Source: Geomonas limicola (GTDB lineage: Bacteria; Desulfobacterota; Desulfuromonadia; Geobacterales; Geobacteraceae). From it: a stretch of DNA of 64,000 bases. Positions 25,917-33,805 of the stretch are shown one piece after another (position 1 is the stretch's first letter; every line of letters starts with the position of its first letter). Made by a program: the position numbers and the translations under genes. The stretch lies in assembly GCF_014193675.1 (NCBI RefSeq), contig NZ_BLXZ01000002.1:558001-622000 (forward strand), written 5' to 3'. The notes beneath the pieces were generated by a model. That model was given only the letters and a program-made list of their open reading frames with translations. It did not search any database and was not told the DNA's origin.

Positions 25917-27317
25917 TCAACTGTGTGAGAGGGCCGACTCGACGAGCCGCAGGAGCGGGGTCGGGAAGATCCCGATGACCACGATCGCGAGCGAGCTGCA
26001 GATGAGGGCGAACGATTCGGCGCGGCTGCAGGGTTTGGGGAGATGGGCCCCGACGGGTCGCATGTAGAGCTGCACCACCACTCTCAGGTAGAAGTAGGCG
26101 GAGATGGCGGCGAAAAGGATGCCGATGACGGCGAGGACGATTTCGCCGCCGCGTATGGCGGAGTAGAAAACGAAGAACTTGCCGATGAACCCGGCGGTGG
26201 GGGGGATCCCCGCCAGGGAGAGCATGGCGACGGCCAGCACGCCGCCGCGCAGCGGTGCACTGAAGCCGAGGCCGGCGAAATCCGCAATCGAGCTGCGCTC
26301 CCCGTTGGCGGAAAGCGAGGAGATCGCACCGAAGGCGGCCAGGTTCATCACGGTGTAGATCGCGCCGTAGAGGAGCACCGCGGAGTAGCCGTCCCGGGTG
26401 CCGGTGAGAAGCGCCAGCGTCAGGTACCCCATGTGGGCGATGGAGGAGTAGGCGAGCATCCGCTTCAGGTTGGTCTGGCGCAGCGCCGCCAGGTTGCCGA
26501 GCCCCATGGAAAGGAGCGACAACACGTAGAGTGGCAGGTGCAGCTCGGCCCGGGGCGGCGCGAAGGCGAGCAGCATGAGCAGGAAGGCTGCGCCGGCGAA
26601 TTTAGAGGTGGTGGAGAGCAGGCCCGCCACCGGTGCCGGGGCGCCCTGGTAGACGTCCGGGGTCCAAAGGTGTGCCGGAACCAGGGAAAGCTTGAACGCG
26701 ATGCCGATGATGACGAAGCCCCAGCCGGCCGCGAGGATCGAGTGGAAACCGGCCGGTGCGGTGAGGGCGCCCAGGGCGAGGGTGCCGGTGCCCGCGTAGA
26801 TGAGCGCGAGCCCGAAGGCGGTGACCGCGGCGGCCACGGCCCCGACGAGCAGGTACTTGAGGCCGGCTTCGGCGGATTCGGCGCGTCCGAGGTCCATCGC
26901 GACCAGGACGTAGAAGGAGAAGGCGACCGCCTCGAGGGCCAGGAACAGGGTCAGCATGTTGGTGGCGCAGGGGAGCACACACAGGGCGAACAGGCAGAAA
27001 ATGACCGTTGCAGGGTACTCCTCGCCGCGGATCTCGTGGCGCAGGTTGTAGCCGTGGGAGAGCAGCAGGCTGAGCGCAGCCGCCACACAGAATACCGGGA
27101 TCAGGTAGCGGGCCAGCGGTGTGAAGGCGAGTCCCGGAAGGCCGGCGCTGTTGACCGGAGAGACGGCAGCGGCGCAGAACCCGGCGGCGAGTGCGGCGGC
27201 CGCACCTATCACGGTGACCACCCGCACGTGGCAGAACGGTCCCGCGAGGAGCACCAGCAGCGAGGCGACCCCTACGATGATTAACGGCAACAGTGAAATG
27301 GCATCGGAATACGTCAT
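25917..27317 (-). CDS. nuoN: NADH-quinone oxidoreductase subunit N
   Basis: A 466-residue polytopic membrane protein with about 14 hydrophobic helices, of the antiporter-like Nuo L/M/N group. Conserved segments include [40 protein letters not shown] with the conserved Glu and Lys, [20 protein letters not shown], the loop for the proton-channel Lys and His, and [20 protein letters not shown]. It is one of three antiporter-type proton channels of complex I. It is the last gene of the operon; GGAG precedes the ATG. Confidence 0.95.
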   Translation of the reverse strand: MTYSDAISLLPLIIVGVASLLVLLAGPFCHVRVVTVIGAAAALAAGFCAAAVSPVNSAGLPGLAFTPLARYLIPVFCVAAALSLLLSHGYNLRHEIRGEEYPATVIFCLFALCVLPCATNMLTLFLALEAVAFSFYVLVAMDLGRAESAEAGLKYLLVGAVAAAVTAFGLALIYAGTGTLALGALTAPAGFHSILAAGWGFVIIGIAFKLSLVPAHLWTPDVYQGAPAPVAGLLSTTSKFAGAAFLLMLLAFAPPRAELHLPLYVLSLLSMGLGNLAALRQTNLKRMLAYSSIAHMGYLTLALLTGTRDGYSAVLLYGAIYTVMNLAAFGAISSLSANGERSSIADFAGLGFSAPLRGGVLAVAMLSLAGIPPTAGFIGKFFVFYSAIRGGEIVLAVIGILFAAISAYFYLRVVVQLYMRPVGAHLPKPCSRAESFALICSSLAIVVIGIFPTPLLRLVESALSHS

Positions 27318-27356
27318 CTAGTTACTCCAAAAGCCTGACCGGGAGCGGTCTCGGCT

Positions 27357-28829
27357 CTAAGCCTTGGTCAAAAGCGCGATCGGCACCTTGATGAGGTCGA
27401 GGACTGGTGCGGGGTGCACGCCGAGGTAGACACCAATTACTGCCAGGGAGGCCAGGGTCGCGCTCTCACGCAGGCTGAGGTCGCTCAGGCTCACCGGCTG
27501 GCTCGGCGTACCGAACAGGATGTCCTGCACCAGGCGCACGGTGTAGACGAGGGTCAAAACGATCCCCAGGAAGGCCCCCAATGCCGCGCCGGGCGCTACC
27601 CGGAAGGTTCCCACCAACACCAGGAATTCCCCGACGAAGTTGTTCAGACCCGGCAGACCGGCCGAGGCCATGTTGAAGAACAGGAAGAAGAAGGCCAATA
27701 CCGGCACCTTGCCCCACAACCCGCCGTAGTGTAGCGACTCGCGGTCCTCGGTCCGCTCGGCCAGCATCCCGACCATCACGAAAAGGGCACCCGTGGTGAT
27801 GCCGTGGTTCACCATCTGCAACACGGCGCCGGACAGCGCCACGGGGCTCCAGGCCGCGATCCCCAGCGCGATGAACCCCATGTGGCTTACGCTCGAATAC
27901 GCCACCAGCCGCTTCATGTCGGTCTGCGCGAAGGCAACCCAGGCACCGTAGACGATGCCGATCACGGCGCAGACGTAGATGACCGGGGTGAAGGCATGGG
28001 CGGCCTCGGGGAGCAGCGGGTAGGCGAACCGGATCAGGGCGTAGGCCGCGGTCTTGGCAAGGATCCCGGCGAGGACGACGGTTCCGGCTGACGGGGAATC
28101 GCAGTATGCGTCGGGAAGCCAGCCGTGCAGCGGGACCAGCGGGAACTTGACGCCGAGCGCCAAAAGGAACGCAGCGAAGAGCCAGAGCCCGGTGGTATAG
28201 GGAACCTGGGTGTGCACCAGTTCGGCAAGCGCGAAGCTGTAGCTGCCGGTCTGGGCGCCGTGCATGAGGTACAGAACGATGATCGCCACCAGCATGAGCA
28301 GTGACCCGATGAAGGTGTACAGGAAGAACTTCACCGCCGAGTACAGCTTGCGCCCGTTGCCCCAGATCCCGATCAGGAAGAACATGGGGATCAGCATCGC
28401 CTCCCAGAACAGGTAGAAGAGGAAGAGGTCGAGGCTTAAAAACACGCCGAGGATCCCGGTCTCGGTTGCCAGGAGCAGGGCGAAGTAGAGCGCCACCCGC
28501 TCCTTGACCTCCTGCCAGAAGAGCAGCATGGCAATCACGGTGATAAAGGCGGTGAGCAGGACCAAAACGAGGCTGATGCCGTCCATCCCCAGGGTATAGC
28601 GGATGCCGAAGCGCTCGATCCAGGGGAGATCCTGGTACAGGAAGTAACCGGTCGGTCCGGCGGCAGGGGCACTGCTGCCGAGCCAGGCGCCCAGCGCGAG
28701 TTCGGCCAGGCCGACCAGCAGGGCGAAAAACCGTGCGGTTGCCGGATTGCGCCACAAAAGGGCGACCGACAACCCCCCGACCAGCGGGAGGAAGAGCAGC
28801 AGTGTCAATATCGGGAAGTCAGGGTTCAT
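27357..28829 (-). CDS. nuoM: NADH-quinone oxidoreductase subunit M
   Basis: A 490-residue membrane protein with about 14 helices. The core shows MDGISLVLVLLTAFITVIAM, FLFYLFWEAMLIPMFFLIGI with the key Glu, FPLVPLHGWLPDAYCDSPSA and LKRLVAYSSVSHMGFIALG, the hallmark antiporter-type pattern. It is a proton-pumping subunit of the complex I membrane arm. It lies between nuoL and nuoN, with 41 bp to nuoL. Confidence 0.96.
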   Translation of the reverse strand: MNPDFPILTLLLFLPLVGGLSVALLWRNPATARFFALLVGLAELALGAWLGSSAPAAGPTGYFLYQDLPWIERFGIRYTLGMDGISLVLVLLTAFITVIAMLLFWQEVKERVALYFALLLATETGILGVFLSLDLFLFYLFWEAMLIPMFFLIGIWGNGRKLYSAVKFFLYTFIGSLLMLVAIIVLYLMHGAQTGSYSFALAELVHTQVPYTTGLWLFAAFLLALGVKFPLVPLHGWLPDAYCDSPSAGTVVLAGILAKTAAYALIRFAYPLLPEAAHAFTPVIYVCAVIGIVYGAWVAFAQTDMKRLVAYSSVSHMGFIALGIAAWSPVALSGAVLQMVNHGITTGALFVMVGMLAERTEDRESLHYGGLWGKVPVLAFFFLFFNMASAGLPGLNNFVGEFLVLVGTFRVAPGAALGAFLGIVLTLVYTVRLVQDILFGTPSQPVSLSDLSLRESATLASLAVIGVYLGVHPAPVLDLIKVPIALLTKA

Positions 28830-28870
28830 GCCGTCTCATCCGGTAAGGCGCCAGGCGCCGGTTGATGCTG

Positions 28871-30757
28871 TTAGAGTGAACGCCAGGCCAGGTAGCCAAG
28901 GAGCAGCGCTCCCCCGGCGGCAAAGCTCAAGAGGTAGACCGCGACCTGACCGGTGGTCCAGCGCCCGAGCCAGCTTCCGGTGCTGCCGACGCCGTCGGCC
29001 AATCGGTCGATACCGCCGTTGATGACCCCTTCGTCGACCTGCTGCCAGAGCACCCGGGAGAGCGCCTGGTAGGGGCGGATCAACAGGGCCCGGTAGAGCG
29101 CGTCGAAGTACCAGCCGTTGAGCAGGAAGGCCACCAGGGGGGCGGGCTTCAAGAGCGATTCCTGCAGACGGTTGTCCCGTGCTGCGCCCCCGTAACGGAC
29201 ATGCGCTGCAAAGACGCCGGCGAGGGCCAGGGTCGCGGCAACCCCCTGCAGGGCAAGCTCCTCGGTGTGCGAGGCCTCCACGGGGTGCGCGCCGCTTAAG
29301 GGACCCAGGAAGGAGCCGAGGAAACCGCCACCCAGGTAACCAGGGAGGTCCAGGACACCGCCGAAGAGCCCGAGCAGGGCAAGCGGGATCAGGACGAGCT
29401 CCATGGGGAGCACGTCGCTCTGCTCGTGGTGCCCCTGCTGGTGCGCGTTGCTGCCGAAGAACACCAGGTAGACCATCCTGAAGCTGTAGAAGGCGGTGAT
29501 GAGCGCGGTCAAAAGTCCCAGGAAGTAGAGGGCCTGGGTAAGCGCGGTCCCCTTCATCCAGAGCGCGGTGAGGATGCTGTCCTTGCTGAAGAAGCCGCCG
29601 GTGAGCGGCAGCCCGGCCAGGCAGGCGGCCCCGGCCAGGAAGCACCAGAAGGTGATCGGCAGGGTGCGGCGCAGCCCCCCCATCCTGAAGATGTCCTGCT
29701 CGTGGTGCATCGCGGTGATCACGCAGCCGGCCCCCAGGAAGAGCAGGGCCTTGAAGAAGGCGTGCACCAGGAGGTGGAAGGTGGCGGCGGTGATGGCGCC
29801 GGCGCCGACGCCGAGCATCATGTAGCCGATCTGGCTGATGGTTGAGAAGGCGAGCACCCGCTTCAGGTCGCGCTGCGCGAGCGCACAGCTCGCCCCGTAG
29901 AAGGCGGTAAGCCCCCCAACGATGGCGATGGCCGAGGTGGTCACGGTCGAGCTGCCGATCAGCGGGTACATGCGCGCCAGGAGGTAGACCCCGGCGGTCA
30001 CCATGGTCGCGGCGTGGATCATGGCGGAGACCGGCGTGGGTCCGGCCATCGCGTCCGGAAGCCAGACCATGAGCGGCAACTGGGCGGACTTGCCGATGGC
30101 GCCTGCCAGCATGAGGAGCCCGAGCGCCGTCACGATGCCGGCCGGCAGCAGGAACCCCATGCCGTTTAACTGGGTGATGGACAGGGTGCCGAAGAGCTGG
30201 AACAGCCAGGCCAGCGCGACCATGAGGGCGGTATCGCCGATCCGGGTGGTGATGAAGGCCTTGCGACCGGCGTCCGCGTTCTCCTTCTCGGTGTACCAGA
30301 AGCCGATCAGGAGATAGGAGCAGAAACCGACCCCTTCCCAGCCGAGATAAAGGAGTACCAGGTTCTCGGCCAGGACCAGGCTGAGCATGGCGAAGACGAA
30401 CAGGTTCAAGAGCGCGAAGAAGCGGGCGTAGTCGGCCTCGGCCGCCATGTAGAAGACCGAGTAGAGGTGGATCAGCCCGCAGACAAAGCAGATCATCAGG
30501 CAGAGCGACAGCGAGAGCGGGTCGAGGTAGAGCGACAGCGGAAGGGCCAGATCGAACGCCTGGAACCACTGGGCCACCACGACCTTTTCCGGCCCGTGGT
30601 AGGCAAGGGCCGCCAGCACGGCACAGACGAAGCTCCCCCAGACCGCGGCGCAGGCGAGCGACTCGGCCAGCCGGCGCGGCAGGTTCCTGCCGACCAGGGC
30701 GTTCAGCACTCCACCAAAGAGCGGGATGAGCAGCATAAGTGAAAGGTAGGTCGTCAT
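28871..30757 (-). CDS. nuoL: NADH-quinone oxidoreductase subunit L
   Basis: A 628-residue protein, the largest antiporter-like subunit. Key segments are LYLGWEGVGFCSYLLIGFWY, TRIGDTALMVALAWLFQLFG, QLPLMVWLPDAMAGPTPVSA and LKRVLAFSTISQIGYMMLG, followed by HAFFKALLFLGAGCVITAMH, the antiporter core. The C-terminal region carries the long lateral helix and a final transmembrane segment (YLLSFAAGGALLLGYLAWRS) that clamps NuoL to NuoM and NuoN. It translocates protons at the distal end of complex I. It is co-transcribed with nuoK upstream and nuoM downstream. Confidence 0.96.
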   Translation of the reverse strand: MTTYLSLMLLIPLFGGVLNALVGRNLPRRLAESLACAAVWGSFVCAVLAALAYHGPEKVVVAQWFQAFDLALPLSLYLDPLSLSLCLMICFVCGLIHLYSVFYMAAEADYARFFALLNLFVFAMLSLVLAENLVLLYLGWEGVGFCSYLLIGFWYTEKENADAGRKAFITTRIGDTALMVALAWLFQLFGTLSITQLNGMGFLLPAGIVTALGLLMLAGAIGKSAQLPLMVWLPDAMAGPTPVSAMIHAATMVTAGVYLLARMYPLIGSSTVTTSAIAIVGGLTAFYGASCALAQRDLKRVLAFSTISQIGYMMLGVGAGAITAATFHLLVHAFFKALLFLGAGCVITAMHHEQDIFRMGGLRRTLPITFWCFLAGAACLAGLPLTGGFFSKDSILTALWMKGTALTQALYFLGLLTALITAFYSFRMVYLVFFGSNAHQQGHHEQSDVLPMELVLIPLALLGLFGGVLDLPGYLGGGFLGSFLGPLSGAHPVEASHTEELALQGVAATLALAGVFAAHVRYGGAARDNRLQESLLKPAPLVAFLLNGWYFDALYRALLIRPYQALSRVLWQQVDEGVINGGIDRLADGVGSTGSWLGRWTTGQVAVYLLSFAAGGALLLGYLAWRSL

Positions 30758-30817
30758 AGCGTTTGGGTCCGATGCTGTCTAATGGGGCGAATCCCCGGGT
30801 TCAGTTGGCTGGGTGGG

Positions 30818-31126
30818 TCACCCTTTCATGCTGGTGAAGTCGTCGGTATCGACCGACTGCTTGCGCCGGTGCAGGTAGACCACCATGGCGAGCGCCAGGG
30901 AGACCTCGGAGGAGGTGAGCGCCATCAGCATGAGCGAGAAGATCTGCCCGTCGGCGGAACCCCACTGCGCCGAGCCCCCGACCAGGGTGAGCATCACGGC
31001 GTTCAGCATGATCTCGATGCCGATCAGCATCATGATGACGTTGGCGCGCCAGGCGATGGTGCAGGCAAGCCCCATGGCGAAGAGGATACCGGCCAGTATC
31101 AGCACGTGAAACAGCGGGATGCTCAT
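30818..31126 (-). CDS. nuoK: NADH-quinone oxidoreductase subunit K
   Basis: A 102-residue protein with three transmembrane helices. The second helix contains NVIMMLIGIEIMLNAVMLTL with the conserved buried Glu, and the third LMLMALTSSEVSLALAMVVY with the second Glu. It forms part of the E-channel of complex I. Its ATG overlaps the nuoJ stop by four bases, indicating translational coupling. The short size and motif make the call secure. Confidence 0.96.
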   Translation of the reverse strand: MSIPLFHVLILAGILFAMGLACTIAWRANVIMMLIGIEIMLNAVMLTLVGGSAQWGSADGQIFSLMLMALTSSEVSLALAMVVYLHRRKQSVDTDDFTSMKG

Positions 31127-31608
31127 CTGCGCCTCCCCAGGTAGATGGCTCCCACCAGTGCGAAGAGGAGCTGCAGGGAGACCAGCTCGACGGCGACCCC
31201 GTAGCGCGTAAAGAGGGCCTGGGAGAACTGGCGCACCGAGATGCCGCTGAAGGCGGCCAGAGGCTGCGCGTGGTGTTCCATGGCAAGGACAGCTACCGAT
31301 GCGGCGGTCACCAGCACCAGCACGAGGGCCGGGATCCAGTCCACGAGCCGGGGCGACTTCATGCGTTCGGGATGTCCCAGGTCGAGCATCATGATGACGA
31401 ACAGGAAGAGCACCATGATCGCGCCGGCGTAGATGATCACCTCGAAGGCCGCAACAAGCGGCGCACCCAGGAGGTAGAAGATCAGGGCCAGTGCGAAAAA
31501 CGAGTTGACCAGGTACACGATGGCGCGCACGGCCTGGCGGGCGGTGATGGCAAAGCCGGTCCCGACCAGGGTGACCAACGCCAAAATGTAGAAGAGGGTC
31601 GCTTCCAT
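31123..31608 (-). CDS. nuoJ: NADH-quinone oxidoreductase subunit J
   Basis: A 161-residue protein with five predicted transmembrane helices. Conserved features are AIVYLVNSFFALALIFYLLG and VIIYAGAIMVLFLFVIMML, the TM3 region in which the pi-bulge near the YAGAI motif takes part in the E-channel. It is a membrane-arm subunit of complex I next to NuoK and NuoA. It shares a four-base overlap with nuoK and is 20 bp after nuoI. Confidence 0.95.
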   Translation of the reverse strand: MEATLFYILALVTLVGTGFAITARQAVRAIVYLVNSFFALALIFYLLGAPLVAAFEVIIYAGAIMVLFLFVIMMLDLGHPERMKSPRLVDWIPALVLVLVTAASVAVLAMEHHAQPLAAFSGISVRQFSQALFTRYGVAVELVSLQLLFALVGAIYLGRRR

Positions 31609-31628
31609 GAGTCTCCTGCGTCAGGCTC

Positions 31629-32180
31629 CTAGGGGAGCAGGGTTCTAACGTCCACCGGCGGCTTCTCGCCGGGGTTGCCGCCGCGCGGGCTTACCACTCC
31701 GATCCCCGCGTGACGGTAGAAATTGTAGTTGGGATCCTTGCCGGTGCCGTCGATCAGCAGATCCTCTTTCTCGTAGACCCAGTCGATAACCTGGCGTTTG
31801 GACGGGATCATCTCGGGTGCCATCTGGATGGCCAGCGTCGGGCAGGCCTCGGCGCACAGGCCGCACAGGATGCAGCGCGCGAAGTTGATGCGGAACCAGG
31901 CGGCGTAGCGCCGGCCGTTCTCCCCCTCGGCGGCGGCCATGGAGATGCAGTCGACCGGGCAGGCGCCCGAGCAGAGGTAGCAGGCGACGCAGCGCTCGGC
32001 GCCGTCGGGGTCGCGGGTCAAGACGATGCTGCCGCGGAAGCGCTCCGGCATGGGGCGCTTCTCCTCCGGGAACTGCACGGTGGCAGGCTTGCGGAAGATG
32101 TGACGCAACGTGATCGAGAGACCGGTCAGGATTCCCGTGATGCCGGTCAGTGTTTCCTTTATGTCGCTCAGTATGCTCAT
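31629..32180 (-). CDS. nuoI: NADH-quinone oxidoreductase subunit I
   Basis: A 183-residue protein starting MSILSDIKETLTGITGILTG at ATG 32180 after CAGGAAA; a longer upstream reading frame is spurious. Two 4Fe-4S motifs, CVACYLCSGACPVDC and CILCGLCAEACPT, hold clusters N6a and N6b that pass electrons to NuoB. The N-terminal amphipathic helix attaches it to the membrane arm. A GC-rich hairpin and 142 bp separate it from the ankyrin gene upstream. It is part of the complex I Q-module. Confidence 0.95.
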   Translation of the reverse strand: MSILSDIKETLTGITGILTGLSITLRHIFRKPATVQFPEEKRPMPERFRGSIVLTRDPDGAERCVACYLCSGACPVDCISMAAAEGENGRRYAAWFRINFARCILCGLCAEACPTLAIQMAPEMIPSKRQVIDWVYEKEDLLIDGTGKDPNYNFYRHAGIGVVSPRGGNPGEKPPVDVRTLLP

Positions 32181-32250
32181 CGGTTTCCTGCGCCCCTTGC
32201 AGGGCGCCGCGGTGCACAGCACGCGGCTGGTAGTGCTTCCGGAAGAGCCG

Positions 32251-32274
32251 GGGGATGGGGGGAACCCCATCCCC
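32251..32274. other. strong intra-operon hairpin
   Basis: Exact 10-bp stem GGGGATGGGG / CCCCATCCCC with loop GGAA, between the ankyrin gene and nuoI. There is no T-tract, so it is better explained as an mRNA stability or processing element than as a terminator. Confidence 0.6.
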
Positions 32275-32322
32275 GCGGTGCGGAGGTCCGGATAAGGAGG
32301 TTGTGGCTCAAGAGCCGTCGGA

Positions 32323-32772
32323 TCAGTGAGATTTCAGCGCCTTCACCAGGATCTGCAGCGATTCGGGGTGCTGGTTGTGTTCTGCGTACACCATGGCGGT
32401 ACTGCCGGAGTTCGACATGGCCAGGGGATCAGCTCCGTGCCAGATGAGGGTCTGGATGGTCTGGTCGCAGCCGTAGTTCGCGGCGAGCATCAAGGGGGTG
32501 TGCCCGTCACGGTCGCGGGGATCCACCTCGGCGCCCCGGCTCAACAAAAGGTGCACCACGTCTGCCTTGCCGTTGGCCGCGGCGTAGTGCAGCGGCGTCT
32601 TTCCTTTTTCACTCTTGGCGTTCAGGTTCGCGCCACGGTGCAGCAGGTCTTCCACCTCTGCCACGTTTCCATCTCTGGCAGCAACCATGAGGGCAGTATG
32701 CCCATGACGGTCCGCCAGATCCACCTGCTGCATGAACCCCTCTCCATCTCCGATTTCAACGGTTGTTTTCAT
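32323..32772 (-). CDS. ankyrin-repeat protein within the nuo operon
   Basis: A 149-residue protein starting at ATG 32772 after AAAGGAGGA. Four ankyrin repeats are visible: a DRHGHTALMVAARDGNVAEV unit, a KGKTPLHYAAANGKADVVHL unit, a DGHTPLMLAANYGCDQTIQT unit and a final weaker GSTAMVYAEHNQHPESLQIL unit. It has no signal peptide or membrane segment, so it is cytoplasmic. Ankyrin proteins bind other proteins, so this could be a complex I assembly or regulatory factor. It lies between nuoH and nuoI on the same strand, 43 bp after nuoH, in the space where complex I genes normally sit side by side. Confidence 0.85.
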   Translation of the reverse strand: MKTTVEIGDGEGFMQQVDLADRHGHTALMVAARDGNVAEVEDLLHRGANLNAKSEKGKTPLHYAAANGKADVVHLLLSRGAEVDPRDRDGHTPLMLAANYGCDQTIQTLIWHGADPLAMSNSGSTAMVYAEHNQHPESLQILVKALKSH

Positions 32773-32815
32773 CGACAGATCCTCCTTTGGTGAGATTGCA
32801 TGAGAACACGGCGCC

Positions 32816-33805
32816 TTATCGTAAAGCAAGCCACCAGCCGGTGGCGAGAATGTTAAGGAGCGCAAGCGGTGTCAGGATTTTCCAACCCAGGTGCATCAGT
32901 TGGTCGTAGCGAAGTCGGGGCAGCGTCCCCCTTACCCAGATGAAGAGGAATGCGATCACGAAAACCTTGAGGAAGAACCAGATGATCGGCGGCAAAAACG
33001 GCCCGCGCCACCCTCCTAAAAAGAAGAGCGAGGCGAGGGCGCTCAAGGCGATGATGTTGATGTACTCGCCCACGAAGAAGAGCCCGAAGCGCATGCCGGA
33101 GTACTCGGAATGGAACCCGGCGACCAGCTCCCCCTCGGCCTCGGGGAGATCGAACGGGATGCGCCGGCACTCGGCGAAGATACTCACCAGGAAGATCACG
33201 AAGGCCAGGGGCTGGTAGACGATGAAGGGCATGTCGGCCTGGGCGTTCACGATGTCGGAGAGCCGGAACGACTTGGCCAGCATCACCACCGGGACCAGCG
33301 AAAGCCCCATGGAAAGCTCGTAGGAGATCAGCTGGGAAAGCCCCCTGATGCTCCCCAGGAGCGCGTACTTCGAGTTGGAGGCCCACCCCCCCAGCGCGAT
33401 GCCGTAGACCGCGATGGCGGAGAGCGCCAGGAAGAAGAGGACCCCCACGTCGAGGTCGGTGATCTGCAGCGTCACCTCGCGTCCGAAGAGGTGCAGCGGC
33501 GCCCCCAGCGGCACCACCGAGAAGGTGAGGATGGCCGGGATCGCCGCCATGGCCGGTGCCAGCGAGAAGAGGAGCCGGTCCGCGGCCTTGGGGATCATGT
33601 CCTCCTTGGTGAGCATCTTGATGACGTCCGCCAGGGGCTGCATGAGGCCGAAGGGGCCGACCCGGTTAGGGCCGATGCGGTCCTGCATCCAGGCGAGGAT
33701 GCGTCGCTCCGCCAGCACCAGGTAGGCGGCAAAGGTGAGGATGATGGCGTAGAGCGCCACGATCTTCCCCAGCATGAGTGCTATGTCGACGGCGGTCCAG
33801 GTCAT
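32816..33805 (-). CDS. nuoH: NADH-quinone oxidoreductase subunit H
   Basis: A 329-residue membrane protein with about eight helices. The signature segments are LAERRILAWMQDRIGPNRVG and PFGLMQPLADVIKMLTKEDM, part of the quinone-chamber, and ECRRIPFDLPEAEGELVAGF followed by YSGMRFGLFFVGEYINIIAL, with the conserved Glu residues. It joins the membrane and peripheral arms and forms the quinone site entrance. Its ATG overlaps the nuoG stop by four bases. Confidence 0.96.
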   Translation of the reverse strand: MTWTAVDIALMLGKIVALYAIILTFAAYLVLAERRILAWMQDRIGPNRVGPFGLMQPLADVIKMLTKEDMIPKAADRLLFSLAPAMAAIPAILTFSVVPLGAPLHLFGREVTLQITDLDVGVLFFLALSAIAVYGIALGGWASNSKYALLGSIRGLSQLISYELSMGLSLVPVVMLAKSFRLSDIVNAQADMPFIVYQPLAFVIFLVSIFAECRRIPFDLPEAEGELVAGFHSEYSGMRFGLFFVGEYINIIALSALASLFFLGGWRGPFLPPIIWFFLKVFVIAFLFIWVRGTLPRLRYDQLMHLGWKILTPLALLNILATGWWLALR

